The notes: generated by a model from the sequence alone, not told the origin. 50,652 nucleotides of DNA from Acidobacteriota bacterium (GCA_025350695.1 JANXXI010000134.1:1-50652), one strand, 5' to 3'; shown: positions 25,780 through 33,994, counted from the stretch's first letter. Numbers and translations are program-made.

Positions 25780-27639
25780 ATGTCATCTTCCTTTCAAATC
25801 GACTTCAGCGAGGCTGGCGCAACCCAGCGAATCATCGGCATTGATCTGGGCACCACCAATTCTCTCGGCGCCTTCATGGACTTGACCGGCCCCGCCATCA
25901 TCCCAGGTCCCGATGGCGAACACATCGTTCCGAGCGTCGTGGCAATTCCGGAATCAGGGGATCCCATTGTCGGCATCGAGGCGCGCGCCATGCTCACCAC
26001 CGATCCCGACCGCGTCATCTACTCCGTCAAACGCTTAATGGGCCGTGGTCTCGACGACGTGAAGGAAGAACTGAAGCTCTTCCCGTTCCGCATTGCCGAC
26101 GGGAGCGAATCCGTCATTCGCCTTACGATCGGAAACAAAACCCTAACCCCACCCGAAGTCTCGGCGCTCATCTTAAAGCAAATCAAAACCAACGCCGAAG
26201 CCTTCTTCAACGAGACTGTCGATCAAGCCGTAATTACAGTGCCGGCATATTTCAACGACACCCAACGACAAGCCACCAAGGACGCCGGCCGCATCGCTGG
26301 TCTCGAAGTTCTCCGCTTGGTGAACGAACCCACGGCGGCCGCGCTAGCCTATGGCCTCGACAAGCGCAAGGAAGGTATCATCGCCGTTTACGATTTCGGC
26401 GGCGGCACGTTCGACATTTCCATCCTGAAACTTCATAACGGTATTTTCGAGGTCCTAGCCACTAACGGTGACACCCACCTAGGCGGCGACGACATCGACA
26501 ATTTGCTAATCGCCGTTGCGCTAGAGGACATCCAAAGCGAGTGGAGTGAGAACATCCGCGGCAATCAGGAAGCCGTCCAAATCCTTCGCAAGGCGGTGAT
26601 CGAAGCCAAAGAACAACTCTCCTTCGCCCCCGCCGTAAAGCTATCTCTCGAGTGGAGAGGTAAAGCCTATCAGCGCGAACTGTCCCGCGACGTATTTAAT
26701 AAATTGATCACCCCCGTGGTGGATCGTACACTAACCCCATGCCGGGCCTGCATCGCCGATGCCAACGTTACGGTAGAACAAATCAACGAAGTGGTGATGG
26801 TGGGCGGCTCAACGCGCATCCCTTTGGTCCGCACCGCAGTCGAGGCCCTGTTCAAAGCCAAGCCACACACTGAACTGAATCCCGACGAAGTAGTGGCCTT
26901 GGGCGCGGCGGTTCAAGCCGGCATTCTCTCAGGCGACGTCGAAGACACTTTACTTCTTGATGTCACCCCACTCTCGCTAGGCATCGAAACCATGGGCGGC
27001 GTCGTATCGAAGCTGATTACCCGCAATTCCACCATTCCCGCCAGCGCCATGGAAAACTTCACCACCGCCGTGGATGGCCAACGCAACGTGCTTATTCATG
27101 TCCTGCAAGGCGAGCGCGAAATGGCCCGCGACTGCCGCAGCCTGGCCCGCTTCGATCTGAAGGACATCGACCCCATGCCCGCCGGCCTGCCGCGCATTGA
27201 GGTGAAATTTCTGATTGACGCCAACGGCATCCTAAGCGTGACCGCCCGCGAAACCAGAACCGGCAAAGAACAGTCCATCGAAGTAAAGCCGTCGTACGGT
27301 CTCACCGACGAACAAGTGGAAGCCATGATCGAGGAGTCCATCGAAAAGGCGGAGGCTGACTTCATCGAACGGCAAGTGCGCGAAGCCCGCGTGGAAGCCG
27401 ACCGCATCTTCAAGGCTGTGGACAAAGGGAAACAGAACCAAGCGTGGGACACGCTGAGCGACGACGAGCGAGAGGCCATTCAAAAGGTGTATAACGAGCT
27501 GATCCTGGCCTACCATAGCGACTACTACGACCTGATCCGCGACAAGATTCACGAACTGGATCAGGTGACCAGGCCGCTGGCCGAGCGGATGATGAATACG
27601 GCCGTGAGCGTAGCGCTCGAAGGGACGAAAATCGAATAG
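25780..27639 (+). CDS. hscA: Fe-S assembly Hsp70 chaperone HscA
   Basis: A 619-residue Hsp70 of the HscA type. The ATPase domain has GIDLGTTNSLGAFMD, VNEPTAAALAYGLD and YDFGGGTFDISIL; the substrate-binding domain begins after LLLDVTPLSLGIETMGG. HscA uses ATP to release clusters from IscU through the LPPVK motif. The gene sits 1 bp after hscB and its stop overlaps the region of iscX start codons. Position in the isc operon, rather than with grpE/dnaJ, separates it from DnaK. Confidence 0.94.
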   Translation: MSSSFQIDFSEAGATQRIIGIDLGTTNSLGAFMDLTGPAIIPGPDGEHIVPSVVAIPESGDPIVGIEARAMLTTDPDRVIYSVKRLMGRGLDDVKEELKLFPFRIADGSESVIRLTIGNKTLTPPEVSALILKQIKTNAEAFFNETVDQAVITVPAYFNDTQRQATKDAGRIAGLEVLRLVNEPTAAALAYGLDKRKEGIIAVYDFGGGTFDISILKLHNGIFEVLATNGDTHLGGDDIDNLLIAVALEDIQSEWSENIRGNQEAVQILRKAVIEAKEQLSFAPAVKLSLEWRGKAYQRELSRDVFNKLITPVVDRTLTPCRACIADANVTVEQINEVVMVGGSTRIPLVRTAVEALFKAKPHTELNPDEVVALGAAVQAGILSGDVEDTLLLDVTPLSLGIETMGGVVSKLITRNSTIPASAMENFTTAVDGQRNVLIHVLQGEREMARDCRSLARFDLKDIDPMPAGLPRIEVKFLIDANGILSVTARETRTGKEQSIEVKPSYGLTDEQVEAMIEESIEKAEADFIERQVREARVEADRIFKAVDKGKQNQAWDTLSDDEREAIQKVYNELILAYHSDYYDLIRDKIHELDQVTRPLAERMMNTAVSVALEGTKIE

Positions 27640-27641
27640 TG

Positions 27642-27854
27642 ATGATGAAACTAACTTGGGACAAATTTGAAGATATAGGAATGGCGCTCTACGAGGCGCA
27701 TTCGGATGTGGATCCGCTAAAAGTACGGTTCACGGACATGCACAAGTGGATCGTGGAGCTTGAGGATTTCGAGGATGACCCGGCCAAGTCCAACGAGGCG
27801 AAGCTGGAGGCGATTCAAATGGCTTGGCATGAGGAGTGGCAGGATAACCAGTAG
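27642..27854 (+). CDS. iscX: Fe-S assembly protein IscX
   Basis: A 70-residue acidic helical protein matching IscX (YfhJ): the conserved run VRFTDMHKWIVELEDFEDD is diagnostic. IscX binds IscS and modulates cluster assembly as an iron-dependent regulator. Candidate starts are GTG 27639, ATG 27642 and ATG 27645; ATG 27642 or 27645 is preferred over the GTG that overlaps the hscA stop. In E. coli fdx precedes iscX; here no ferredoxin gene is between hscA and iscX. Confidence 0.93.
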   Translation: MMKLTWDKFEDIGMALYEAHSDVDPLKVRFTDMHKWIVELEDFEDDPAKSNEAKLEAIQMAWHEEWQDNQ

Positions 27855-27865
27855 CCCTCTATCCG

Positions 27866-27995
27866 ATCCTGGTTGACCAGGAAGAAATCTATTGCAACCA
27901 ATATCGTGACCATGAAGATCTCTCTGAGCACTTAGATGAATTCATAGGAATCATTTACAATCGATTTCGATTGCATTCTGGGTTGGGATACAAGG
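27866..27995 (+). pseudogene. IS3-family transposase, C-terminal remnant
   Basis: Reading in frame from ~27866, the translation contains EEIYCNQYRDHEDL and then FIGIIYNRFRLHSGLGYKAP, which is the end of an IS3-family OrfB integrase (typically YYNRxRLHSALGYRPP). The similarity stops at KAP near 27992. No start, no upstream catalytic DDE residues and no second IS end are present, so only the tail survives, placed 11 bp or more after iscX. Confidence 0.75.
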
Positions 27996-28014
27996 CACCG
28001 GGCCGGTGTGCCGC

Positions 28015-28048
28015 CTTCCGTCGGTCCACCTAAACGACGCGACGGAAG
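28015..28048 (+). terminator. Hairpin between isc operon and YHS gene
   Basis: A perfect 9-bp inverted repeat CTTCCGTCG/CGACGGAAG (28015-28023 and 28040-28048) with a 16-base loop and no clear T-run. It could end transcription of the isc operon or be part of the decayed IS3 copy. Weakly supported. Confidence 0.3.
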
Positions 28049-28110
28049 GAGCCCGCCGGGCTCATCGTCTGGGATGAGTTCCGACCGGCTATTCCTTGAC
28101 GGTTTGCTTG

Positions 28111-28572
28111 TCAGTGTAGCTTCGGCCAATTGCGCTCCCCTTCGCCAATTAGATGAGCGCTGTCTGCCTGCCACTTCTTCTGAATGTCCTTGTTGTAGTT
28201 CAAGTACAGCTTGCCTTCAATAATCTTCCATGCCTCCGGATCAATGTTTGCGGTGTATCCGTGACCTACGGCCCAGGCGCAGTATCCGCCGAATTGGGGC
28301 GCGTATTTGGTTGGATCGGCGGCGAACAAGCTCCGGTTCTCTTCACTGGAGAATTGCCAAGTAGCGCCATTCCAAGAGTGCGAGTATTGCCCGGTTGCCT
28401 TCATTGGTTTGCCTTCTTTGAAATAGGCGACAGTGTCGTACCCTTTGATCGCAATGCTCGTGTGATTCTTGTTGACGGGGTCAACGGGCGAGCCCGCAAG
28501 GCCAATGGCCGATTGCCAACTGAGCAATAGGGCGCCAATAGCGCAGCAGTGTTGAAATGACGTGTGTCTCAT
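28111..28572 (-). CDS. Secreted YHS domain protein
   Basis: About 153 residues from ATG 28572. An N-terminal signal peptide (residues ~8-25) precedes a YHS-type domain (IKGYDTVAYFKEGKPMKATGQYSHSWNG region, then FGGYCAWAVGHGYTANIDPEAW). These YHS-domain proteins are often found as periplasmic proteins next to metal or copper genes, and the single Cys in GGYCAWAV suggests metal or cofactor binding. The frame opens upstream to a TTG at 28593, but ATG 28572 starts directly at the signal peptide. Isolated gene; function unknown. Confidence 0.82.
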   Translation of the reverse strand: MRHTSFQHCCAIGALLLSWQSAIGLAGSPVDPVNKNHTSIAIKGYDTVAYFKEGKPMKATGQYSHSWNGATWQFSSEENRSLFAADPTKYAPQFGGYCAWAVGHGYTANIDPEAWKIIEGKLYLNYNKDIQKKWQADSAHLIGEGERNWPKLH

Positions 28573-28702
28573 GCATTGTGAATCCTTCTGCAAGCCTCAA
28601 TTATTCCAGCCACGCTGGAATAAGGGACGTGTCGAACGGCATTAGGTAGGGGTCCATCGACCGGCACATCCGAGGCGCCCTCTGACATTATAGGAGGTGA
28701 CT

Positions 28703-29506
28703 ATGAAACTCCAAGGCAGGACAGCTATCATCACCGGCGCTTCTAGCGGCATCGGTCAAGCCATCGCGATTCGCTTCGCCCAAGAAGGGGCCAATGTGGC
28801 GATCAATTATCTCAGCGGCCCTGAAATGGCTGCGGTGACAGAAGCGCTTGCAAAGCAAGCCCGCGGCGCTGGCAACAAGGGCCGGGAAATTACCATCCAA
28901 GCGGATATAGCGAAGGAATCAGACGTCCAAGACATGTTCGCGAAAGCGGTGGACGCTTTCGGTTCGGTGGATATCCTCGTGAACAACGCCGGCATTCAAA
29001 AGCCCTCCGGTAGCCACGATATTGAACTGGCCGACTTCGACCGAGTGCTTGGCGTCAACCTGCGCGGTGCGTTTCTTTGTTCGAGAGAAGCGATACGGCA
29101 TTTCTTGTCGCGCAGGGCCCCTGGCGTGATCTTGAACAACTCGAGCGTTCATGAGATTATCCCCAAGCCGAAGTATCTGCCGTATTCGATCAGCAAAGGA
29201 GGCATGGAGAACATGACGAAAACTCTCGCGTTGGAGTATGCAGGCAGGGGCATTCGGGTGAACGCGGTCGGTCCCGGCGCGGTTGTTACTCCTATTAATA
29301 AGGCGTGGATCGACGATCCCAAAGCGCGGGGCGAAGTGGAGAGTCATATCCCGATGGGCCGGGCAGCTGAGGCATACGAGATTGCGGCGGTGTTTGCTTT
29401 TTTGGCTTCTGATGATGCATCCTATGTCACCGGTCAAACTATCTTTGCTTGCGGTGGATTGACCTTATACCCCGAGTTCCGCGTTGCTTGGGCTTCTGGA
29501 GAATAG
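28703..29506 (+). CDS. Short-chain dehydrogenase/reductase (glucose 1-dehydrogenase-like)
   Basis: A 267-residue classical SDR. The cofactor motif is TGASSGIGQA, then NNAG, and the catalytic Ser/Tyr/Lys appear in NNSSVHEI and PYSISKGG. The VNAVGPGAVVTPIN motif and length match glucose 1-dehydrogenase-type SDRs. The ATG 28703 is supported by a near-perfect Shine-Dalgarno AGGAGGTGA (28692-28700). Downstream lies a decayed second SDR start. The substrate is not determined by sequence. Confidence 0.9.
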   Translation: MKLQGRTAIITGASSGIGQAIAIRFAQEGANVAINYLSGPEMAAVTEALAKQARGAGNKGREITIQADIAKESDVQDMFAKAVDAFGSVDILVNNAGIQKPSGSHDIELADFDRVLGVNLRGAFLCSREAIRHFLSRRAPGVILNNSSVHEIIPKPKYLPYSISKGGMENMTKTLALEYAGRGIRVNAVGPGAVVTPINKAWIDDPKARGEVESHIPMGRAAEAYEIAAVFAFLASDDASYVTGQTIFACGGLTLYPEFRVAWASGE

Positions 29507-29510
29507 CGGC

Positions 29511-29579
29511 ATGCATCTTACAAGCAACATTGTCATAATCACCGGCGCACGCGGTGGCCTTAGCGCAGAGGGCAATTGA
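29511..29579 (+). pseudogene. SDR gene remnant (first ~20 codons)
   Basis: ATG 29511 opens MHLTSNIVIITGARGGL, which is the first strand and glycine-rich turn of an SDR Rossmann fold, but the frame ends after 22 codons at TGA 29577-29579 and no later SDR motif follows. It starts 5 bp after the intact SDR gene, so a second gene of that operon was probably deleted. Confidence 0.5.
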
Positions 29580-30131
29580 GAAGCCCTGTCTTTTCTCGCA
29601 TTTCTTCAACAGTGGCGACCGTGACGATGCACGCATCAAACTCATCCAGCGCCCTCGAGACGACCAGTTGGTCGCTGCGGGAACTACGGACGCTATTCTT
29701 GAAAGTTACGGGCGCCAAGGAATCTGTGTGCATCTTTTCGACCCTCGGACTGGAGCCATTTGACCAAAGTGGGCATTGCCCTGCCGGCGGTGGGTTATGA
29801 TGGCGAACAGTTCGCGCATGCTTGCGGCTCGTCTGCTCGGCGAGCGTGCTGTTTCCTCATTTTCCTGCATAGGCAGGATATTCCGGAGCGTTCGCCTTGG
29901 GCTGTATTAGCGGCTCGTTTAAATACACGTGTGCCGCGGGCATGTAATTCGATTTCAAGATCTTCACGCCAGCGAGTTGCTTTTGCTTCAACCGAACGAC
30001 CGTTACCCAAACGGCTTGCCTGGTTTGCCAAGCTGCCCGCGCAAGTTCCCCAACCCGCCGGGACTATTCGGTGATTCCACATCAACAACACGCTGAACGC
30101 AATAAATAAGACAACTCGAATCGATCCGAGA

Positions 30132-30159
30132 CCGTCCGCCTTGAAAGGCGAACGGTTTT
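30132..30159 (+). terminator. Possible terminator in decayed region
   Basis: CCGTCCGCCTT pairs with AAGGCGAACGG (one mismatch) across a 2-base centre, followed by TTTT (30156-30159). It could end transcription from the SDR side. No experimental or comparative support. Confidence 0.35.
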
Positions 30160-30291
30160 GATTGAAGAGTATTCCGGGCCCGGATTCGCTCTCTGGTTAA
30201 ACGTTACTACAGCGGGCGAGGTGAGATGATTTTTTGCAAAGGGTCATGTTGTTGAGGAGAAGGGAGATATAGTTATTCGATTGGCGGTGAT

Positions 30292-30470
30292 TGTTTAAGT
30301 TCTCATCGGCGAGGCGGGGTAGAAGGCCGATCAAGCCGAACAAGTTTCCAGACCGCCCGGTGATGAGAACGGGCAGTGAACTAAACGCGTGAATATAGCA
30401 TTGGGGAACGGTGTGTTAATGTGTTTTCAATCCGAGGACTGTTCTAAAGAGCCAGTGAGGGAAGCTCGAA
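30292..30470 (+). repeat. 179-bp direct repeat, copy 1 (IS91-type end)
   Basis: This block recurs at 33816-33994 in the same orientation with three mismatches and no gaps. It contains a 9-bp perfect inverted repeat GTTCTCATC/GATGAGAAC (30299-30307 and 30362-30370), with GTTC/GAAC at its outer edges; GAAC is a tetranucleotide associated with IS91-family insertion. Copy 1 lies downstream of the transposase 3' end, where IS91 elements carry their replication-origin end (oriIS). Confidence 0.85.
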
Positions 30471-30701
30471 TCGAGGGGGCAACCGGGGAGAATGTTGAGA
30501 ATCAGTGTCAACTGAACGAGCCTGGCCGTGGCGGAATGCCAAGAGCAGTTGAACCCGCAAAAAACGGCCACGAAAACGGGGAAGCGGACAAAGCAAGAGT
30601 GATCATAGCCAGAAGGAACGAGCAGGCGGCGAATTATAGAACAAACCAGAGTCACGAGGAATCGCACCTGCGCACGGGAGCAGTGATTCGTGTGCGAAGC
30701 A

Positions 30702-31473
30702 TCAACCGTCGTGGCAAACGGGACAAAAGCGGGATTGATCGAGTAAAGCGCAAACGATCTCTTTTATCTGTGCCGGAGAGGGCAGAAGACCGTCGATGGC
30801 AGATCCGAGTAATTGACGGCATAGCGCAAGATTTCGCTTTTTCTTTCTACTGGCGAACAGGCCGTAATGGCGGATGCGTTGAAAACCGGGCGGCAGAGAA
30901 TGCAGCAGGAAACGGCGAATAAACTCTTCGGCGGAAATCGTCATCGTGCGGGATTTTCTGACTATGAGTGGAGCGATAATTCTTGTATTGAAAGGTAACT
31001 TGGCCATTGTCGAAAGCAAGAATCCGCTGGTTGGAGATGGCAACCCGGTGCGTGTAGCGGCCAAGGTATTCGAGGACCTGTTTGGGACCGCCAAAGGGAG
31101 GCTTGGCGTAAACAACCCAATCGATGTGCTTGAGCGGTTCTACCAGCAAGTGAAAAGCGGTGGGATCTTCGAGGGAGGCGATGATTCCGGGAAACTGGAG
31201 TTGCTTGTCGCGAAAAGCCAGTTGGAGCGCTTCGATTAGCAACCGCCGGAATACAGCAGACAGAACGCGAACCGGGAGAAAGAACCCCGGCTTACAGGCA
31301 ACCCATTGAAAGCCATCGGGACTGACACCGCCACCGGTAACCACACAATGGATGTGCGGGTGAAACAACAGATTCTGTCCCCATGTGTGGAGGATGGAGA
31401 AGAACCCGATCTGTGCGCCGAGGTGCTTTGGGTCGGCGGCAATGGTTTCGTTTTGCAAGTTTCTTGTTGGCAC
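30702..31473 (-). pseudogene. IS91-family transposase, truncated and frameshifted
   Basis: The minus strand from 31473 reads ETIAADPKHLGAQIGFFSIL and then the HUH-type HPHIHCVVTGGG, followed by YLGRYTHRVAISNQRILAF with the Tyr-rich region typical of IS91 transposases. About 150 N-terminal residues, including the zinc-binding part, are missing at the junction near 31470. A frameshift near 30955 moves the reading frame: the C-terminal TMTISAEEFIRRFLLHSLPPGF and LDQSRFCPVCHDG continue in another frame to TGA 30702. The enzyme is therefore inactive as sequenced. Confidence 0.85.
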
Positions 31474-33152
31474 TAGCTCACAGCTTGCAGGACCCCGGTC
31501 ACGCCCCTTTCATAATCTTGGTCTGAAATTTCGGCGAAGTCGAACTGCAAGAAGAGAGGCCTGCAAATCTCCTTCACCAACTTGATCGCGTTTCCCTCGA
31601 AGGTGTTTAAGACGAATTCGATAGACGCTATTTGATGATTCGAAATCGCGGACTTCGCTATTAGATATGTGGGGGCATCATGAAAGACCAGAGTTCTTCC
31701 TCCGATCCCCCAATAACCAATGTTGAATTGAATTCGCGCATCGGGAGGAATTGCCAACAATCTGTACAACTTTGCGGCGTGAAGCAGGGCTTCGGTGACT
31801 TCGCTTATCTTAAGATCGGCGAATAGGACAGTTCCAGCTTGTACGTTTCTTAACTTATCACGGTCTTCTTGATAAAAAGGCCGCAATTCGTAAAAATCAC
31901 CCTGGCCATTCAATGTCCAACATGCCGATCCTTTGCTTTGAGGCAGAGTCGCGATAAAATCGCCAATTGGTCTTGGGGGGGATTCGTTATCCGTCACGCG
32001 TCCAGTGGGAGATCCGCTCGTTGTCATGGCTTCCATAGCCGCCTGCCGCAATTGTTTTACATCGCGCTGGATATGGACGTCAATACAGTAGTGGTAAATC
32101 TCGATTCTTGAATCCTCACCAGAACGACTTGAAAGATCTGGAGATCCAGATCTATTTCGGTTTGATTTCAACCAATTTGGGTCTGGGGTACGTATTTCCC
32201 GGTTTGCAAGAGTTGTCGACGACCGGCCCTTTACGACTTCCCAATCAAGCTTGCTGGCAATTAACTTTGCCAAGATTTCATATGAAAACCCGAGGCTCGA
32301 TGGATCGCCTGTTCCTTCTTCGATAGCGGGAAGGAGTTCCCCAAAACTCCAAAATGGGACATAGGGAATTTTCAAGAGCTCCAATGCGTCATGAGGCGTA
32401 ACGTCGGCTGGTAGCCAGTCCTTATACAATTCGCTGAATTTTTCAGCGACAGTCTCGCGCCACTTCTTAGCCAACGCGTACTCGGTTCGGCTTTCGTCCC
32501 GAGCCGGTACCGGGACAGCAACCAGCCTTTGCCGGTCTCTTGGTAAATGCTGTTGGGCTTCACGAGCACGCCTTACTACATCAAGTACTCCGTCGGTGCT
32601 TGAATCTGTTGTTGTGAAAAGTAGCACCAGAACATCAGCCAACAAAACGGTGCAAATGCCGCCGATATCCGTCACACCTGTACGGCTATCCACCAGCACG
32701 AAATCGAACTTTGAAGTCCACTCGTCTCGGAGCGATTCGATATATACGCCAAGGTCTGAATTCACGAATAATTCAGAGAAGTTCAGTTTTTGGAGATTGC
32801 CGACGTATTCACCGTTTCCTTGTCCCGCAGTTATGAGCGAGATCGGGTGAGGACTTCCGTTTAGGTTAATTCCATGGACGCACCTTTGCCACTCAATCGG
32901 CTTTCCACTCGCCTTGGCCATTACGAGATCGACGATGCCCGGCTGGGAGACTCTGAGAGTTTTTGCTTGCTCCTTGTCTTTGAGGAAAAAACGTTCGATG
33001 CCGGGGGCCTCTAGATCCCAATCAACAACTAAAACGGAATGCCCCCACTTTGCAAGAAGGGCAGCGACGTTGGCGAGGGCCATGGTACGTCCAACCCCGC
33101 CTTTGAAGGAGTAAAAAGTGTAGACAGTCCCTTGTGTTGCCGCTTTGGTCAT
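31473..33152 (-). CDS. KGGVGR-variant ParA/MinD-like ATPase, defence candidate
   Basis: A 559-residue protein. Residues 1-~290 form a SIMIBI ATPase related to ParA/MinD: the deviant Walker A is YSFKGGVGRTMALANVA (KGGVGR instead of KGGxGKT), the switch/Walker B-like strands are VLVVDWDLEAPG and DFVLVDSRTGVTD. A linker rich in Ser/Arg follows, then a ~200-residue C-terminal domain that I do not recognise (QFNIGYWGIGGRTLVFHD inside). ATG 33152 is chosen because it overlaps the TIR stop in an ATGA and leaves a natural start just before the ATPase. The final codons abut the transposase remnant. Likely senses or relays a signal to the TIR partner; inferred. Confidence 0.85.
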   Translation of the reverse strand: MTKAATQGTVYTFYSFKGGVGRTMALANVAALLAKWGHSVLVVDWDLEAPGIERFFLKDKEQAKTLRVSQPGIVDLVMAKASGKPIEWQRCVHGINLNGSPHPISLITAGQGNGEYVGNLQKLNFSELFVNSDLGVYIESLRDEWTSKFDFVLVDSRTGVTDIGGICTVLLADVLVLLFTTTDSSTDGVLDVVRRAREAQQHLPRDRQRLVAVPVPARDESRTEYALAKKWRETVAEKFSELYKDWLPADVTPHDALELLKIPYVPFWSFGELLPAIEEGTGDPSSLGFSYEILAKLIASKLDWEVVKGRSSTTLANREIRTPDPNWLKSNRNRSGSPDLSSRSGEDSRIEIYHYCIDVHIQRDVKQLRQAAMEAMTTSGSPTGRVTDNESPPRPIGDFIATLPQSKGSACWTLNGQGDFYELRPFYQEDRDKLRNVQAGTVLFADLKISEVTEALLHAAKLYRLLAIPPDARIQFNIGYWGIGGRTLVFHDAPTYLIAKSAISNHQIASIEFVLNTFEGNAIKLVKEICRPLFLQFDFAEISDQDYERGVTGVLQAVS

Positions 33153-33715
33153 AATCTTGGTAATCCAATCGAAGGAGGCTGGAGAGCTGGAGCGGGAATG
33201 ATTGGCCAAGCCGGGTCAAACGCGGGGGTGGACTGGAGGAGCCTTGCGACATCGGAGGCAAAAAGTTTCAACTTATCTTCCAGTTCCATGGCCCGGACAG
33301 TATTGTAAAAGGCGGGAGCAGATGAAGTAAAACTTCTTACGTCGGTCCACTGAACGAGTCGAGCTTCGACAGGAAAATGATCTCCGTCATGATATTGGAG
33401 CGGGGCGATAAGACCTTGCTGTTGGATCATGCGCTCCCTTTCGAGGAAGGTTTTCCATTCCGAAACACACCAGGCCGATTGAAAATATTCAGGCGACCAA
33501 ACGGTTACGAGACAACGAGAGTGGCGCAACGCACTTTGCAGAGATTCGGGCCAGTGTTCGCCGACATGGATCTGCTCATCCATAAAACAGTCAATTTTTC
33601 GGCCACCCATTTCTTGCTTGAGCCAGAGCACAATTCGATCTTTAACCCATCGATGCCAGTCGAGAGTTAGTGGATCACGCTTATAGCTGAAAAAAATGTC
33701 GTGCTTGTAGTCCAT
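33149..33715 (-). CDS. TIR domain protein, probable NADase effector
   Basis: A 188-residue protein whose first ~145 residues are a TIR domain. Features: the first strand KHDIFFSYKRD, DCFMDEQIHVGE (box 2-like), and AWCVSEWKTFL in which Glu86 occupies the catalytic position of NAD-cleaving TIRs (WCxxE). The tail (~150-188) is proline-rich and probably unstructured. No other effector or membrane domain is present. Its TGA overlaps the ATPase ATG (ATGA), so the two are co-translated in fixed ratio. Bacterial TIR proteins in defence systems deplete NAD or make cyclic ADP-ribose signals on infection; this function is inferred from family and context. Confidence 0.88.
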   Translation of the reverse strand: MDYKHDIFFSYKRDPLTLDWHRWVKDRIVLWLKQEMGGRKIDCFMDEQIHVGEHWPESLQSALRHSRCLVTVWSPEYFQSAWCVSEWKTFLERERMIQQQGLIAPLQYHDGDHFPVEARLVQWTDVRSFTSSAPAFYNTVRAMELEDKLKLFASDVARLLQSTPAFDPAWPIIPAPALQPPSIGLPRL

Positions 33716-33815
33716 GCTGCTTAACCAGAATATCCAATAAACACCACTGGCGCCTCGCGAAACAAGATCAAGTGATTGAAATGAGGGCGAATCCAGTTCT
33801 TGGGTTGAGCGGGAA

Positions 33816-33994
33816 TGTTTAAGTTCTCATCGGCGAGGCGGGGTAGAAGGCCGATCAAGCCGAACAAGTTTCCCGACCGTCCGGTGATGAGAACGGGCAG
33901 TGAACTAAACGCGTGAATATAGTATTGGGGAACGGTGTGTTAATGTGTTTTCAATCCGAGGACTGTTCTAAAGAGCCAGTGAGGGAAGCTCGAA
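33816..33994 (+). repeat. 179-bp direct repeat, copy 2
   Basis: Nearly identical to 30292-30470 (three mismatches over 179 bp, no gaps, same orientation), with the same internal inverted repeat. No transposase follows on its right side, where a decayed region begins. It lies 100 bp upstream of the TIR gene start. Confidence 0.85.

Larger units (their letters stand above)
29507..30291. other. 785-bp decayed region after the SDR gene
   Basis: No intact gene is supported. It begins with the remnant of a second SDR gene (listed at 29511-29579). An incomplete minus-strand frame around 29570-29810 (containing RALDEFDACIVTV) has protein-like composition but no start or known family. A hairpin with short T-run lies at 30132-30159. 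The right edge meets the first long direct repeat. Confidence 0.6.
30292..33994. mobile_element. Candidate IS91-type cassette carrying TIR/ATPase genes
   Basis: A 3.7-kb segment bounded by the two 179-bp direct repeats. Inside are about 230 bp of noncoding element DNA, a broken IS91-family transposase, and the TIR-KGGVGR operon reading the same way as the transposase. IS91/ISCR elements move by rolling-circle replication from oriIS and can pick up neighbouring genes when the other end is missed; the order oriIS-tnp-cargo-oriIS fits that. The upstream (terIS) end is not identified. Boundaries beyond the repeats are unknown. Confidence 0.5.

Noticed and set aside
30389-30922. 177-residue plus-strand frame inside the IS91 segment
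   Set aside because: Antisense to the transposase remnant and element end; composition is not protein-like and no motif is seen.
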